Assembly (NCBI RefSeq): GCF_031846275.1 | Contig: NZ_JAVRIB010000002.1 | Coordinates: forward strand, 222,571 to 286,570 | Direction: 5' to 3' | Length of the DNA stretch: 64,000 bases | Source: Spectribacter hydrogenoxidans | GTDB taxonomy: Bacteria; Pseudomonadota; Gammaproteobacteria; Nevskiales; Salinisphaeraceae | Part shown: positions 34,130-42,246 of the stretch, one piece after another | Numbering within the stretch: the first letter of the stretch is position 1 | Layout: each line of letters opens with the position of its first letter | The notes under the pieces: model-generated | Told to the model about the DNA's origin: nothing | Databases searched by the model: none | The model's input: only the letters and a program-made list of their open reading frames with translations | Made by a program: the position numbers and the translations under genes

Positions 34130-35616
34130 TACTCGACCACCCAGGTGTCCTTGCTGCCACCACCCTGAGAGCTGTTGACCACCAGTGACCCCTCGCGCAG
34201 CGCGACCCGGGTCAGGCCGCCCATGGTCACGTAAGGGTCCTCGCGGGCGAGGATGAACGGTCGCAGGTCCACGTGGCGGGGCGCCAGTTCGCCGTCCACC
34301 AGGGTCGGTGTCGTGGACAGCGCCAGCGTGGGCTGGGCGATGTAGTTACCGGGCCGCGCCCGGATCAGATCAGCGAACACCGCCCGCTCTTCGGCGCTGG
34401 ACCTCGGCCCTACCAGCATGCCGTAGCCGCCGGATTCGTTGGCCGGCTTGACCACCAGCTGATCGAGGTTGGCCAGGACGTGATCTCGCTGTTTCGGGTC
34501 CATGCACAGGTAGGTCGGCACATTCGGCAGTATGGGCTCTTCGCCGAGGTAATAGCGGATCAGCTGCGGCACAAAGGCATACACCACCTTGTCGTCCGCC
34601 ACCCCGGCTCCCGGCGCATTGGCCAGCGCCACATTACCCTTGAGCCAGGCGCGCATCAGTCCCGGAGTGCCGAGCATGGAATCGCGGTTGAATGTCTCCG
34701 GATCGAGAAACAGGTCATCCACCCGCCGGTAGATCACGTCGACCCGCTGCAGTCCGAACACTGTCCGGGTGTAGACGCAGTCGTCGTCGGTCACCACCAG
34801 ATCACTTCCCTGGACCAACTCCGCGCCCATCTGCCCGGCCAGCCAGGCGTGTTCGAAGTAGGCCGAGTTGTAGATGCCGGGCGTCAGCAGCGCCACGTTG
34901 GGCGTCTCGCCCGGGCGGGGTGACAACTGGGCCAGCGTGTCCAGCAGTTCGCTGGGGTATTCATCCACCGGCAGGATCGACATGCGTTCGAAGATTTCCG
35001 GAAACACCCGCTTGCAGATCAGGCGATTCTCCACCATGTAGGCTACCCCGGAGGGGACACGCAGGTTGTCCTCCAGCACGAACAGACTGCCGTCGGCGTC
35101 ACGCACCAGATCCGAGCCACAGATATGCGCCCAGATATCGCCCGGTGGCCGCATGCCGACGCACTGGGGCCGGAAATTCATCGACTGGGCCAGCACGTCT
35201 CTCGGCAGAACGCCGTCACGAACAACCAGCTGCCGGTCGTAGATATCCGCGATGAAGGCATTGAGCGCGGTCAGTCGTTGCACCAGGCCGGTGCGGGCAC
35301 GCTGCCATTCGCGAGCATCAATGACCCGCGGCACGATGTCGAACGGCCAGGCGCGGTCGATCGCCGAACCTTCCGAGTACACCGTGAAGGTGATGCCCAT
35401 GGCCTGAATCGCGAGGTCGGCCGCCAGGCGCCGGGCCTCCCGCTCCTCGGCCGGCCAGCCCTGCAGGTATCCCAGCAACTCGGCTGCGGCCGGCCTCGCA
35501 ACCCCTTGACTGTCGAACAGTTCGTCGTAGCAGCCCGGGCTTTGATAGGGCTTGGCTCTGGTGGGCGGTGACAGGTCGACCATGGGCATCGGTTGCGGGG
35601 CGCGGTGATGGTTCAA
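34129..35616 (-). CDS. Circularly permuted ATP-grasp protein
   Basis: 495-residue member of the circularly permuted ATP-grasp (type 2) family, predicted peptide or amino-acid ligases. Recognisable segments are GITFTVYSEGSAIDRAWPFD, FVLEDNLRVPSGVAYMVENR, LLTPGIYNSAYFEHAWLA and LDQLVVKPANESGGYGMLVGP, which carries the ATP-binding lysine and glycine loop. It is the first gene of the leftward operon followed by alpha-E, metallopeptidase and hydrolase. Established knowledge links this gene pair to predicted amide-bond synthesis; the product is unknown. Start could be any of the early ATGs (codons 1, 10 or 12). Confidence 0.92.
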   Translation of the reverse strand: MNHHRAPQPMPMVDLSPPTRAKPYQSPGCYDELFDSQGVARPAAAELLGYLQGWPAEEREARRLAADLAIQAMGITFTVYSEGSAIDRAWPFDIVPRVIDAREWQRARTGLVQRLTALNAFIADIYDRQLVVRDGVLPRDVLAQSMNFRPQCVGMRPPGDIWAHICGSDLVRDADGSLFVLEDNLRVPSGVAYMVENRLICKRVFPEIFERMSILPVDEYPSELLDTLAQLSPRPGETPNVALLTPGIYNSAYFEHAWLAGQMGAELVQGSDLVVTDDDCVYTRTVFGLQRVDVIYRRVDDLFLDPETFNRDSMLGTPGLMRAWLKGNVALANAPGAGVADDKVVYAFVPQLIRYYLGEEPILPNVPTYLCMDPKQRDHVLANLDQLVVKPANESGGYGMLVGPRSSAEERAVFADLIRARPGNYIAQPTLALSTTPTLVDGELAPRHVDLRPFILAREDPYVTMGGLTRVALREGSLVVNSSQGGGSKDTWVVE

Positions 35617-35692
35617 ACTAGCAAGAAACCGGCCATGGCGAGTCGATAACGAGTGTTAGAGTTCGCTCATGGTTCCGATGGAAATCCTGCCC

Positions 35693-35965
35693 ATGTCATT
35701 CCGCCACCTTGTGCTTGTCGTCGTCATCGCGATGGGCGCCATGCCGGCGGTCGCGGCGGACATCAATGCCCGACGCCTGATTACCGATGACTGCACCGGC
35801 TGCCACGGCAACGAGGTATTCAGCCGCCAGGACCGCACGGTGAGTTCGATGCCGGGGCTCAAGGCGCGGGTGCGCAACTGCACCGCGGTCGCCGGCGTGG
35901 ACTGGAGTACCGACGAAGTTCGGGCCGTGATCGAGTACCTGAACGAGCGCTACTACGATTTCTGA
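35693..35965 (+). CDS. Small exported monohaem cytochrome c
   Basis: 90 residues: Sec signal (SFRHLVLVVVIAMGAMPAVA), a haem-binding CTGCH, and a candidate Met axial ligand in SSMPGLKARV. The C-terminus VIEYLNERYYDF resembles small periplasmic cytochromes sometimes called green haem protein. ATGs at 35669 and 35678 are also possible starts; 35693 gives the cleanest signal peptide and has GGAAA 8 nt before it. It is divergent from the ATP-grasp operon and probably monocistronic. Confidence 0.75.
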   Translation: MSFRHLVLVVVIAMGAMPAVAADINARRLITDDCTGCHGNEVFSRQDRTVSSMPGLKARVRNCTAVAGVDWSTDEVRAVIEYLNERYYDF

Positions 35966-35992
35966 GGCATGAATGAGTCAGCGTGCCCCTGA

Positions 35993-36664
35993 CTACGACT
36001 CCTGCAGATAGGCTTTCAGCAGCGGCAGGCGGTCATTGCCCCAGAACATGGCGTCGCCCACGAAGAACGTCGGGGCACCGAAAGCCCCGCGGGCAACCGC
36101 CTCATCGGTGTTGGCGCGTAGCTGGTCCTTGATCTCCTGCGCCTGCATCCGCTGGGCCACGGTGTCGGCTTCCAGTCCCACGCTTTCGGCGGTCTCGGCC
36201 AGCACCGCGGCGTCGTTGATGTCCCGTCCCTCACCCCAGTGTGCCGCCATGATCGCCCTGGCGAATGCCGGCCCCTGGTCGCTTTCCTCGGCCACCAGGG
36301 CAGCGCGTAGAGACTGGATGCTGTTGGCGGGAAAGCTGTCGGGAAACCGCAGGGGAACGCTGTAGAGGCTGGCCCAGCGTTGTAGATCCTCGAACAGATA
36401 ACGGCCCTTGGCCGCCACTTCCGCCGGCGCTCGGTTGCCGGTCGCCTTGAACACGCCTCCCAGCAGGAAGGGGCGCCAGCGGAGTGATATACCGGATTCC
36501 TCGGCGAGCTTCTCGATGCGCGTGGCAGCCAGGTAGGTATAGGGGCTGGCCGGATCCCAGAAGAATTCCAGACTCGAGGGTTGGGGCACGCCGATCTCCG
36601 CAATGGTGAGGTGCCGGATTCTGGCACCGGGGCGCGGCGGCCACAACCAATCCGGAAAGGTCAC
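35993..36664 (-). CDS. DsbA-like thioredoxin-fold protein, 2-hydroxychromene-2-carboxylate isomerase family
   Basis: 223 residues with the thioredoxin-like HCCA isomerase/DsbA fold: SLEFFWDPASPYTYLAATRIE at the N-terminus, an all-helical middle, and the closing motif GAFGAPTFFVGDAMFWGNDRLPLL. The active site is SPY rather than CxxC, so it is not a disulfide oxidase. Related enzymes use glutathione to isomerise aromatic ring-cleavage products; some act on other substrates. It is divergent from minC with a 41-bp gap. The first 30 residues may be over-extended. Confidence 0.82.
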   Translation of the reverse strand: MTFPDWLWPPRPGARIRHLTIAEIGVPQPSSLEFFWDPASPYTYLAATRIEKLAEESGISLRWRPFLLGGVFKATGNRAPAEVAAKGRYLFEDLQRWASLYSVPLRFPDSFPANSIQSLRAALVAEESDQGPAFARAIMAAHWGEGRDINDAAVLAETAESVGLEADTVAQRMQAQEIKDQLRANTDEAVARGAFGAPTFFVGDAMFWGNDRLPLLKAYLQES

Positions 36665-36705
36665 ATGTTAAACTCCGCCCCCATGCAGCACCCCGCTTCA
36701 ACCCC

Positions 36706-37380
36706 ATGGCGATAACCGCCCGCGCCGGCGCCGCCATTGCGTTCAAGGGGCGCATGATGGCCCTGACGGTGGTGGAAATTCGCGACCCGGATCCGGAACG
36801 GCTGGCGCAGGATGCCCGGGCGCATATGGACAAGGCGGGCGACTTCTTTCGCGGCATGCCGGTGGTGATTTCACTGGGGGACACATCGGCCGATCTGTCG
36901 GCGCTGGCCGACTTGTTGCGCGGTCACGGCATGGTGCCTGTGGCGCTGCTGGACGGCGATCCCGATCAGGCAGCGGCCGCCGGGCTGGGCGTGATTGGCG
37001 CCGGCCGGGTGCCCGCAGAACCAAAGGCCGAACCCCGGCCCGCCCCGGCCCGCGCGGCACGGACCATCACCCGGCCGGTTCGTTCGGGGCAGCAGATCTA
37101 CGCCCGCGATACCGATCTGGTGGTGATGGCGGCGGTTGGTGAAGGCGCGGAAGTAATTGCCGACGGCCACATTCACATCTACGGCACGCTGCGCGGCCGG
37201 GCGCTGGCCGGCGCTCAGGGTGACACCTCGGCCCGCATTTTCTGCCGGCGTTTCGAGCCGGAGTTGGTGGCCGTGGCGGGCAACTACAAGGTAGCGGATG
37301 ATATGCCGGACAGCTGGCGGGGGCAGGCCGTGCAGGTACGGCTGGACGGCGAAAGCCTGATCATCGAACAACAGGAGTAG
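36706..37380 (+). CDS. minC: Septum site-determining protein MinC
   Basis: 224-residue inhibitor of FtsZ ring assembly away from midcell. The N-terminal domain (about 1-100) is followed by an Ala/Pro linker (AEPKAEPRPAPARAARTITRPV) and the C-terminal beta-helix domain with RSGQQIYARDTDLVVMAAVGEGAEVIADG and HIYGTLRGRALAGAQGD, which binds MinD. The start may also be Met17 or Met18. minD follows 3 bp later and minE overlaps minD, the usual order. Confidence 0.93.
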   Translation: MAITARAGAAIAFKGRMMALTVVEIRDPDPERLAQDARAHMDKAGDFFRGMPVVISLGDTSADLSALADLLRGHGMVPVALLDGDPDQAAAAGLGVIGAGRVPAEPKAEPRPAPARAARTITRPVRSGQQIYARDTDLVVMAAVGEGAEVIADGHIHIYGTLRGRALAGAQGDTSARIFCRRFEPELVAVAGNYKVADDMPDSWRGQAVQVRLDGESLIIEQQE

Positions 37381-37383
37381 GGC

Positions 37384-38196
37384 GTGGCGCGAATAATAGT
37401 AGTGACCTCCGGCAAGGGCGGCGTGGGCAAGACCACCACCGCAGCCTCCTTTGCCGCCGGCCTGGCGAAGGCCGGGCACAAGACGGTGGTAATCGATTTC
37501 GACGTGGGGCTTCGCAATCTCGACCTGATCATGGGTTGCGAACGACGCGTGGTCTACGATTTCGTCAACGTGATTAGCAAGGAAGCCAACCTCAAGCAGG
37601 CGCTGATCCGGGACAAGCGGGTGGAGAACCTCTACATCCTTGCCGCCTCGCAGACCCGCGACAAGGACGCCCTGACCGATGACGGCGTGGCCCGCGTGCT
37701 CGAGGATCTGAGCGCCGACTTCGACTACATCGTGTGCGACTCGCCGGCCGGCATCGAGCGCGGTGCAATGATGGCGATGCACTTCGCCGACGAGGCGTTG
37801 ATCGTGACCAATCCGGAAGTCTCGTCGGTACGGGATTCCGACCGCGTGCTGGGCATGCTGGAGGCCCGCACCAAGCGCGCCGCCAACGGCGAAGACCCGG
37901 TCAAGCAGCATCTGGTACTCACCCGCTACGCGTCATCGCGCGTGGGCAAGGGCGAAATGCTGTCGGTGGAAGACGTCACCGACATCCTCGCCATCCCGCT
38001 GCTCGGGGTGATTCCCGAATCCGAAGCGGTACTCAACGCGTCTAACGCCGGCAGTCCGGTTATCCTGGAGCAGGACAGCAGTGCTGGCCTGGCTTACGAC
38101 GACATGGTGGCGCGGTTTCTGGGCGAGGATCGTCCGATGCGATTCCTCGAAGACAAGAAGGGGCTGTTCGGACGGATGTTCGGGAGGCGGGCATGA
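37384..38196 (+). CDS. minD: Septum site-determining ATPase MinD
   Basis: 270-residue ParA-type ATPase that recruits MinC to the membrane. It has the deviant Walker A KGGVGKTT at 11-18, the FDVGLRNLDLIMGCERRVVYDF segment, DSPAGIERGA, and a C-terminal amphipathic helix (KKGLFGRMFGRRA) for membrane binding. It starts with GTG at 37384. Its stop overlaps the minE start by 4 bp. Confidence 0.96.
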   Translation: MARIIVVTSGKGGVGKTTTAASFAAGLAKAGHKTVVIDFDVGLRNLDLIMGCERRVVYDFVNVISKEANLKQALIRDKRVENLYILAASQTRDKDALTDDGVARVLEDLSADFDYIVCDSPAGIERGAMMAMHFADEALIVTNPEVSSVRDSDRVLGMLEARTKRAANGEDPVKQHLVLTRYASSRVGKGEMLSVEDVTDILAIPLLGVIPESEAVLNASNAGSPVILEQDSSAGLAYDDMVARFLGEDRPMRFLEDKKGLFGRMFGRRA

Positions 38197-38459
38197 GCTG
38201 GCTGAACCTTTTCAAGGCCGACCGCAAGGGCTCGGCATCGCTGGCCAAGGAGCGCCTGCAGGTGGTGGTGGCCCACCGCCGGTCCAACCGCGGCGATCAC
38301 CCGGCGTATTTCCCCAAGCTGCAGAAGGATCTGCTGCGGGTGCTGCGCAAGTACGTGGAGGTCAGCGACGACGCCGTGCAGATGGACATCGAGCGCGACG
38401 GGGACCTTGAAGTGCTTGAGCTGAACATCACGCTGCCCGAGCAGCAGGCGCGGAACTGA
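38193..38459 (+). CDS. minE: Cell division topological specificity factor MinE
   Basis: 88 residues. The N-terminal amphipathic membrane sequence (SWLNLFKADRKGSA) is followed by the anti-MinCD helix/strand region ASLAKERLQVVVAHRRSN and the dimerisation domain ending EVLELNITLPEQ. It stimulates MinD ATPase and drives pole-to-pole oscillation. Translationally coupled to minD by the ATGA overlap. Confidence 0.96.
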   Translation: MSWLNLFKADRKGSASLAKERLQVVVAHRRSNRGDHPAYFPKLQKDLLRVLRKYVEVSDDAVQMDIERDGDLEVLELNITLPEQQARN

Positions 38460-38493
38460 CGCCGCCAGGCTTTCGTTCCCGGGTATTGCCGCC

Positions 38494-40152
38494 GTGAGCC
38501 ATCAACAGCATTTCGATTACGTCATTGTCGGCGGCGGCTCGGCCGGTTGCGTGCTGGCCAACCGGCTATCGGCCGACCCCGACGTGTCCGTCTGCCTGCT
38601 CGAGGCCGGGCCTTCCGACCGCTGGAATCCGTTCATCCGCATCCCGGTCGGGGTGATCGCGATGATGTGGGGGCGCACCTACAACTGGGCCTTCCGCACC
38701 GAGTCACAGAAGAACCTGAACGATCGCGAACTGTTCTGGCCGCGGGGCAAGACGCTGGGCGGCTCCAGCGCCGTCAATGCCATGTGCTACACCCGCGGCG
38801 ATCCCAGCGACTACGATCGCTGGGCCGAGCTGGGAAACCGTGGCTGGGGCTACCGTGATCTGTTGCCGTACTTCCGCATGTCGGAGAATTTCGAGGCCGG
38901 GGAAAACGAATATCACGGCGAAGGCGGCGGCTATAACGTCGCGCAACTGCGCGAGACCAATCCCCTCAGCGATGTGTTCCTCAAAGCCGCCGAGGAATGC
39001 GGCTTCCCCGCCAACAACGATTTTTCCGGCGCCACGGACGAGGGCTTCGGCTATTACCATGTGGCCCAGAAGGACGGGCGACGCTGCTCGAATGCCCACG
39101 CCTTCCTGCATCCGGTGGCCCGCCGGCCCAATCTGACCATCCTGACCCGCGCCCGGGGGCTGAAGGTGCTGGTCGAAGGCAAGCGGGCGGTCGGGGTGAC
39201 GGTCAAGCGCAAGGGCCGCCTCCGGCCGAACGACATACGCGCCGACCGGGAAGTCATTCTCGCCGGCGGGGCGATCAACTCGCCGCAGCTGTTGCTGCTG
39301 TCCGGCATCGGGCCACGCGAGGAAATCGAGCCCCACGGCATCGAGCCGGTCCACGAGCTGCCGGGCGTCGGCCGCAACCTGCAGGATCATCTCGACATCA
39401 CGCTGATCCACCGCGAACGAACGCGTCTGGGCATCAGCCTGCACCCGCGCTGGCTGCTTACCCGTGGCCTACCGGCGCTGATCCGCTATTTCCTGGGCGG
39501 GCGGCGAGGCGCGCTGACCAGCAATGTGGCCGAAGCCGGCGGATTCGTGAAGCTGCGCGCCGAGGATCCCGTCTGCAGTCTGCAATGCCATTTCCTGCCG
39601 GCCATCGAGCAGGATCATGGCCACAATCTCTGGAACACCTTCCGCTATTACGGCTATTCGCTTCGCATCTGCGATCTGCGGCCGCGCTCGCGCGGCCACA
39701 TCGGGCTGCGCAGCGCCGCGCCCTCGGACGATCCCCTGATCCAGCCCAATTATCTTGATCAGAAGCCGGACCTGGATCACCTGGTGGCCGCGGTCAAGCT
39801 CGGCCGTCGCCTGCTCGACAGCGACGCCTTCGCGCCCCACCGGCGCGACGAGTTCAAGCCCGGTGCGGCGGTGCAGTCGGATAACGACATCCGCGAGTTC
39901 ATCCGGGCCGAGGCCGAAACCATCTACCATCCGGTCGGCACCTGCCGTATGGGGCCGGATCCGGCCGAGGCCGTGGTCGACGACCGCCTGCGGGTCCACG
40001 GCATGCGCGGCCTGCGCGTGGTGGATGCCTCGATCATGCCAACGCTGGTTGGCAGCAATACCAATGCCCCGACAACTGCCATCGCCGAAAAGGCGGCCGT
40101 GATGATCCTGGAAGACCAGGGGAGCGATTCCGGCCACCTCAGGGCCGCCTGA
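38494..40152 (+). CDS. GMC family FAD-dependent oxidoreductase (choline dehydrogenase-like)
   Basis: 552-residue flavoprotein alcohol dehydrogenase of the glucose-methanol-choline family. FAD motif VIVGGGSAGCVLANRL near residue 11, GMC signatures GKTLGGSSAVNAMCYTRG and EVILAGGAINSPQLLLLSGIGP, and the catalytic region HPVGTCRMG with a later NTNAPTTAIAEKAA. It resembles AlkJ-like aliphatic alcohol dehydrogenases, fitting the lipid-catabolic theme. Start GTG at 38494, 34 bp after minE; probably only loosely linked to the min genes. Confidence 0.9.
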   Translation: MSHQQHFDYVIVGGGSAGCVLANRLSADPDVSVCLLEAGPSDRWNPFIRIPVGVIAMMWGRTYNWAFRTESQKNLNDRELFWPRGKTLGGSSAVNAMCYTRGDPSDYDRWAELGNRGWGYRDLLPYFRMSENFEAGENEYHGEGGGYNVAQLRETNPLSDVFLKAAEECGFPANNDFSGATDEGFGYYHVAQKDGRRCSNAHAFLHPVARRPNLTILTRARGLKVLVEGKRAVGVTVKRKGRLRPNDIRADREVILAGGAINSPQLLLLSGIGPREEIEPHGIEPVHELPGVGRNLQDHLDITLIHRERTRLGISLHPRWLLTRGLPALIRYFLGGRRGALTSNVAEAGGFVKLRAEDPVCSLQCHFLPAIEQDHGHNLWNTFRYYGYSLRICDLRPRSRGHIGLRSAAPSDDPLIQPNYLDQKPDLDHLVAAVKLGRRLLDSDAFAPHRRDEFKPGAAVQSDNDIREFIRAEAETIYHPVGTCRMGPDPAEAVVDDRLRVHGMRGLRVVDASIMPTLVGSNTNAPTTAIAEKAAVMILEDQGSDSGHLRAA

Positions 40153-40208
40153 CACGGCGCTTGCCGGGGCCGGATGGCCGTTGTCGAAAATTGAGCATCG
40201 GATGATCC

Positions 40209-40236
40209 TTACAAAATGCATGTCGAGTGCTATATT
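40209..40236 (+). promoter_or_regulatory. Sigma-70 promoter with extended -10
   Basis: TTACAA (40209-40214), 16-nt spacer, TATATT (40231-40236) preceded by TGC, an extended -10. Predicted RNA start is near 40243, about 40 bp before the ATG at 40285. It would serve the three-gene envelope unit ending at the 44.1-kb terminator. Confidence 0.7.
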
Positions 40237-40284
40237 CGGGATATCCGACATCATCCGGCGAAGTTGCCGGACCAGGGGGAAGCC

Positions 40285-41007
40285 ATGAAAGCATTGATTC
40301 TGTCGCTGGCGCTTGCTGCGGGCGCCGTTACCCAGGCACATGCCCAGACGCTACCTGACCTCGGAGGCCTGCCAGGTGGCGGTTCGGCCCCGGATGCCGG
40401 GCTGCTTCTGGATCTCCTTAACGGCGGATTCGATCAGTTCGCCGGCGAAGATGGCATGTTGCCGGCCGGTGAGGGGGTGGCACAGCTCACGGGGCTGGGC
40501 GATCAGCTGCGCATGCTTGTGATAAATCCGTTGAACGACGCATTGCCCGAACCGCTTCTGCTACCGCTGCTGAGCGACCTCTCGATCGTCCTGTCAGACC
40601 TGAACAACGGCGGCACACCGTCGCTACCGGGGTTGCCGGACGGTGGGGATGTCGGTGAACTGCCGGAGTTGCCGGGCGCGGGTGATCTTCCTGACGCACT
40701 CGGGGACCTTCTCGGCCAGGCGGGTGGCGCCGAACAACTGCTGATGCTGCTTGAGTCGCTTTCCGGCGGTGGCCTGGATGACCCGGCCGCCATTGCCGAC
40801 CTGCTGGACCCGGCTGCATTACAGAGCATGCTCGAAGAGTTGATCGGACAGTCAGGCGGGCTCGCGCCGCCGGCGGAATTGACGGACCTGCTCGACGCGA
40901 TGGCACTGCAATCTGCCCTCGAAGATCTCATTGGCCAGGCAGGTGGCGCCGAGCAACTACAGGGTCTGCTTGAAGGCCTGCCAGGCGGTGTACTGCCCGA
41001 GGCCTGA
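40285..41007 (+). CDS. Secreted repetitive protein of unknown function
   Basis: 240 residues with a clear Sec signal (MKALILSLALAAGAVTQAHA, cut before QTLPD). The mature protein is acidic and rich in Leu, Gly, Asp and Pro, with no cysteine. A segment of the type DLLGQAGGAEQLLMLLESL recurs imperfectly near 145-165, 190-200 and 215-235, so it arose by internal duplication. I do not recognise a family. ATG 40285 has AGGGGGA upstream. It is probably co-transcribed with ompA-like and TSP3 genes downstream, so an envelope or surface role is the best inference. Confidence 0.78.
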   Translation: MKALILSLALAAGAVTQAHAQTLPDLGGLPGGGSAPDAGLLLDLLNGGFDQFAGEDGMLPAGEGVAQLTGLGDQLRMLVINPLNDALPEPLLLPLLSDLSIVLSDLNNGGTPSLPGLPDGGDVGELPELPGAGDLPDALGDLLGQAGGAEQLLMLLESLSGGGLDDPAAIADLLDPAALQSMLEELIGQSGGLAPPAELTDLLDAMALQSALEDLIGQAGGAEQLQGLLEGLPGGVLPEA

Positions 41008-41086
41008 TTGTGCGAGGCCGGTGTTGGCCTTGGCCGCCTGCGTAACCCAGTCCACTGCGACTCTAGAGATATCGGGGATATAGATC

Positions 41087-42202
41087 ATGATTCGACGCAC
41101 GATTCTCGTGGCAATTCTGGGTAGCGGCCTTGTCGCGTCCAGCGCATTCGCCCAGTCCGAACCCGAGCGCCAGGTTGCGGCCGATGTGCCGACAACGGAC
41201 CGATCGGGTCCCTATCTCAATGTACTTCCGTTTGCATTCTTTCCCGATGACAACCGCCAGACTGATGGCACGGCCAGCGACGGCGTCGCGCTGGGATTTG
41301 GCTGGCATCTGCGCGATCAGTTCGATGTCGAGGTGCAGGCCTTCCGGACCGTCATCGAGACCAAGGATCTCAACATCCCCGGCTTCACCGATTTCTATCA
41401 GTACGGCATTGGTGTGGACCTGAGATACCGCCTGCTGCGCGGACAGGGGTGGACGCCTTACGGCTTGATCGGTGTCGGTGCGGTGCACAACGATGTCGTG
41501 CCTGATTCGGCGGACGACACGGGTGCATTCGGCAACGTCGGTCTCGGGTTCGTGACGGCGGAGCTGGGGGGCTACGCCCTGCGCATTCGTGGCGAGGGCC
41601 GCTATATCCATGACGACTACGAATTCGGTTCGGAAAGTGGCATGGATGACTGGCGGCTGAGCCTGGGCGTGGAGATACCGCTCGGTTCCCGTGTGGTGGA
41701 AAAAGAAGTGGTGCGCGAAGTTGTCCGCGAGAAGCAGGTCATCAAGGAAGTACCGGCCAAGATCACCGACACCGACGGTGACGGCGTACCCGATCAGAAT
41801 GATCGATGCCCCGATACGCTCCGGGGTTTGCGTGTGGACAGCCGCGGGTGCGCCGAGCAGAACCAGACATTGCGACTGGACGGCGTGACGTTCGCGCTCA
41901 ACTCCGCCCGGCTGACGCCGGAGGCACAGGGCACCCTGGATCGCGTCGTTCGGGCACTGCGCGGGCAGCCGACGTTACGCGTGGAAATCGCCGGCCACAC
42001 CGACAGCACCGGCAGCGCGAGCTACAACCAGAACCTGTCGCAGGAGCGGGCGGCATCGGTTCGGAGTTACCTCGTCAGTGCCGGCATTGATGCTTTCCGC
42101 CTGGTCGCTCGGGGCTATGGTGAGACCCAGCCCGTTGCCAGTAACGAAACCGAATACGGCCGTGCGCGCAACCGGCGGGTCGAATTCCGCGTGTTGCAGT
42201 GA
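41087..42202 (+). CDS. OmpA family outer-membrane protein with TSP3 linker
   Basis: 371 residues: signal peptide (RRTILVAILGSGLVASSAFA), an N-terminal beta-barrel (about 40-205), a charged linker VVEKEVVREVVREKQVIKEV, one thrombospondin type-3 calcium-type repeat (DTDGDGVPDQNDRCPDT), and a C-terminal OmpA peptidoglycan-binding domain (IAGHTDSTGSASYNQNLSQERAASV and GYGETQPVASNETEYGRARNRRVEF). It anchors the outer membrane to the wall. The adjacent TSP3-rich lipoprotein begins 44 bp downstream. Confidence 0.92.
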   Translation: MIRRTILVAILGSGLVASSAFAQSEPERQVAADVPTTDRSGPYLNVLPFAFFPDDNRQTDGTASDGVALGFGWHLRDQFDVEVQAFRTVIETKDLNIPGFTDFYQYGIGVDLRYRLLRGQGWTPYGLIGVGAVHNDVVPDSADDTGAFGNVGLGFVTAELGGYALRIRGEGRYIHDDYEFGSESGMDDWRLSLGVEIPLGSRVVEKEVVREVVREKQVIKEVPAKITDTDGDGVPDQNDRCPDTLRGLRVDSRGCAEQNQTLRLDGVTFALNSARLTPEAQGTLDRVVRALRGQPTLRVEIAGHTDSTGSASYNQNLSQERAASVRSYLVSAGIDAFRLVARGYGETQPVASNETEYGRARNRRVEFRVLQ

Positions 42203-42246
42203 ACGGTGATCAGTCCGAAACCGAGCAGGAATTCCGGAGATCTATC

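Noticed and set aside
34273..35571. Plus-strand frames opposite the ATP-grasp gene
   Set aside because: Shadows; no start signals and no family similarity.
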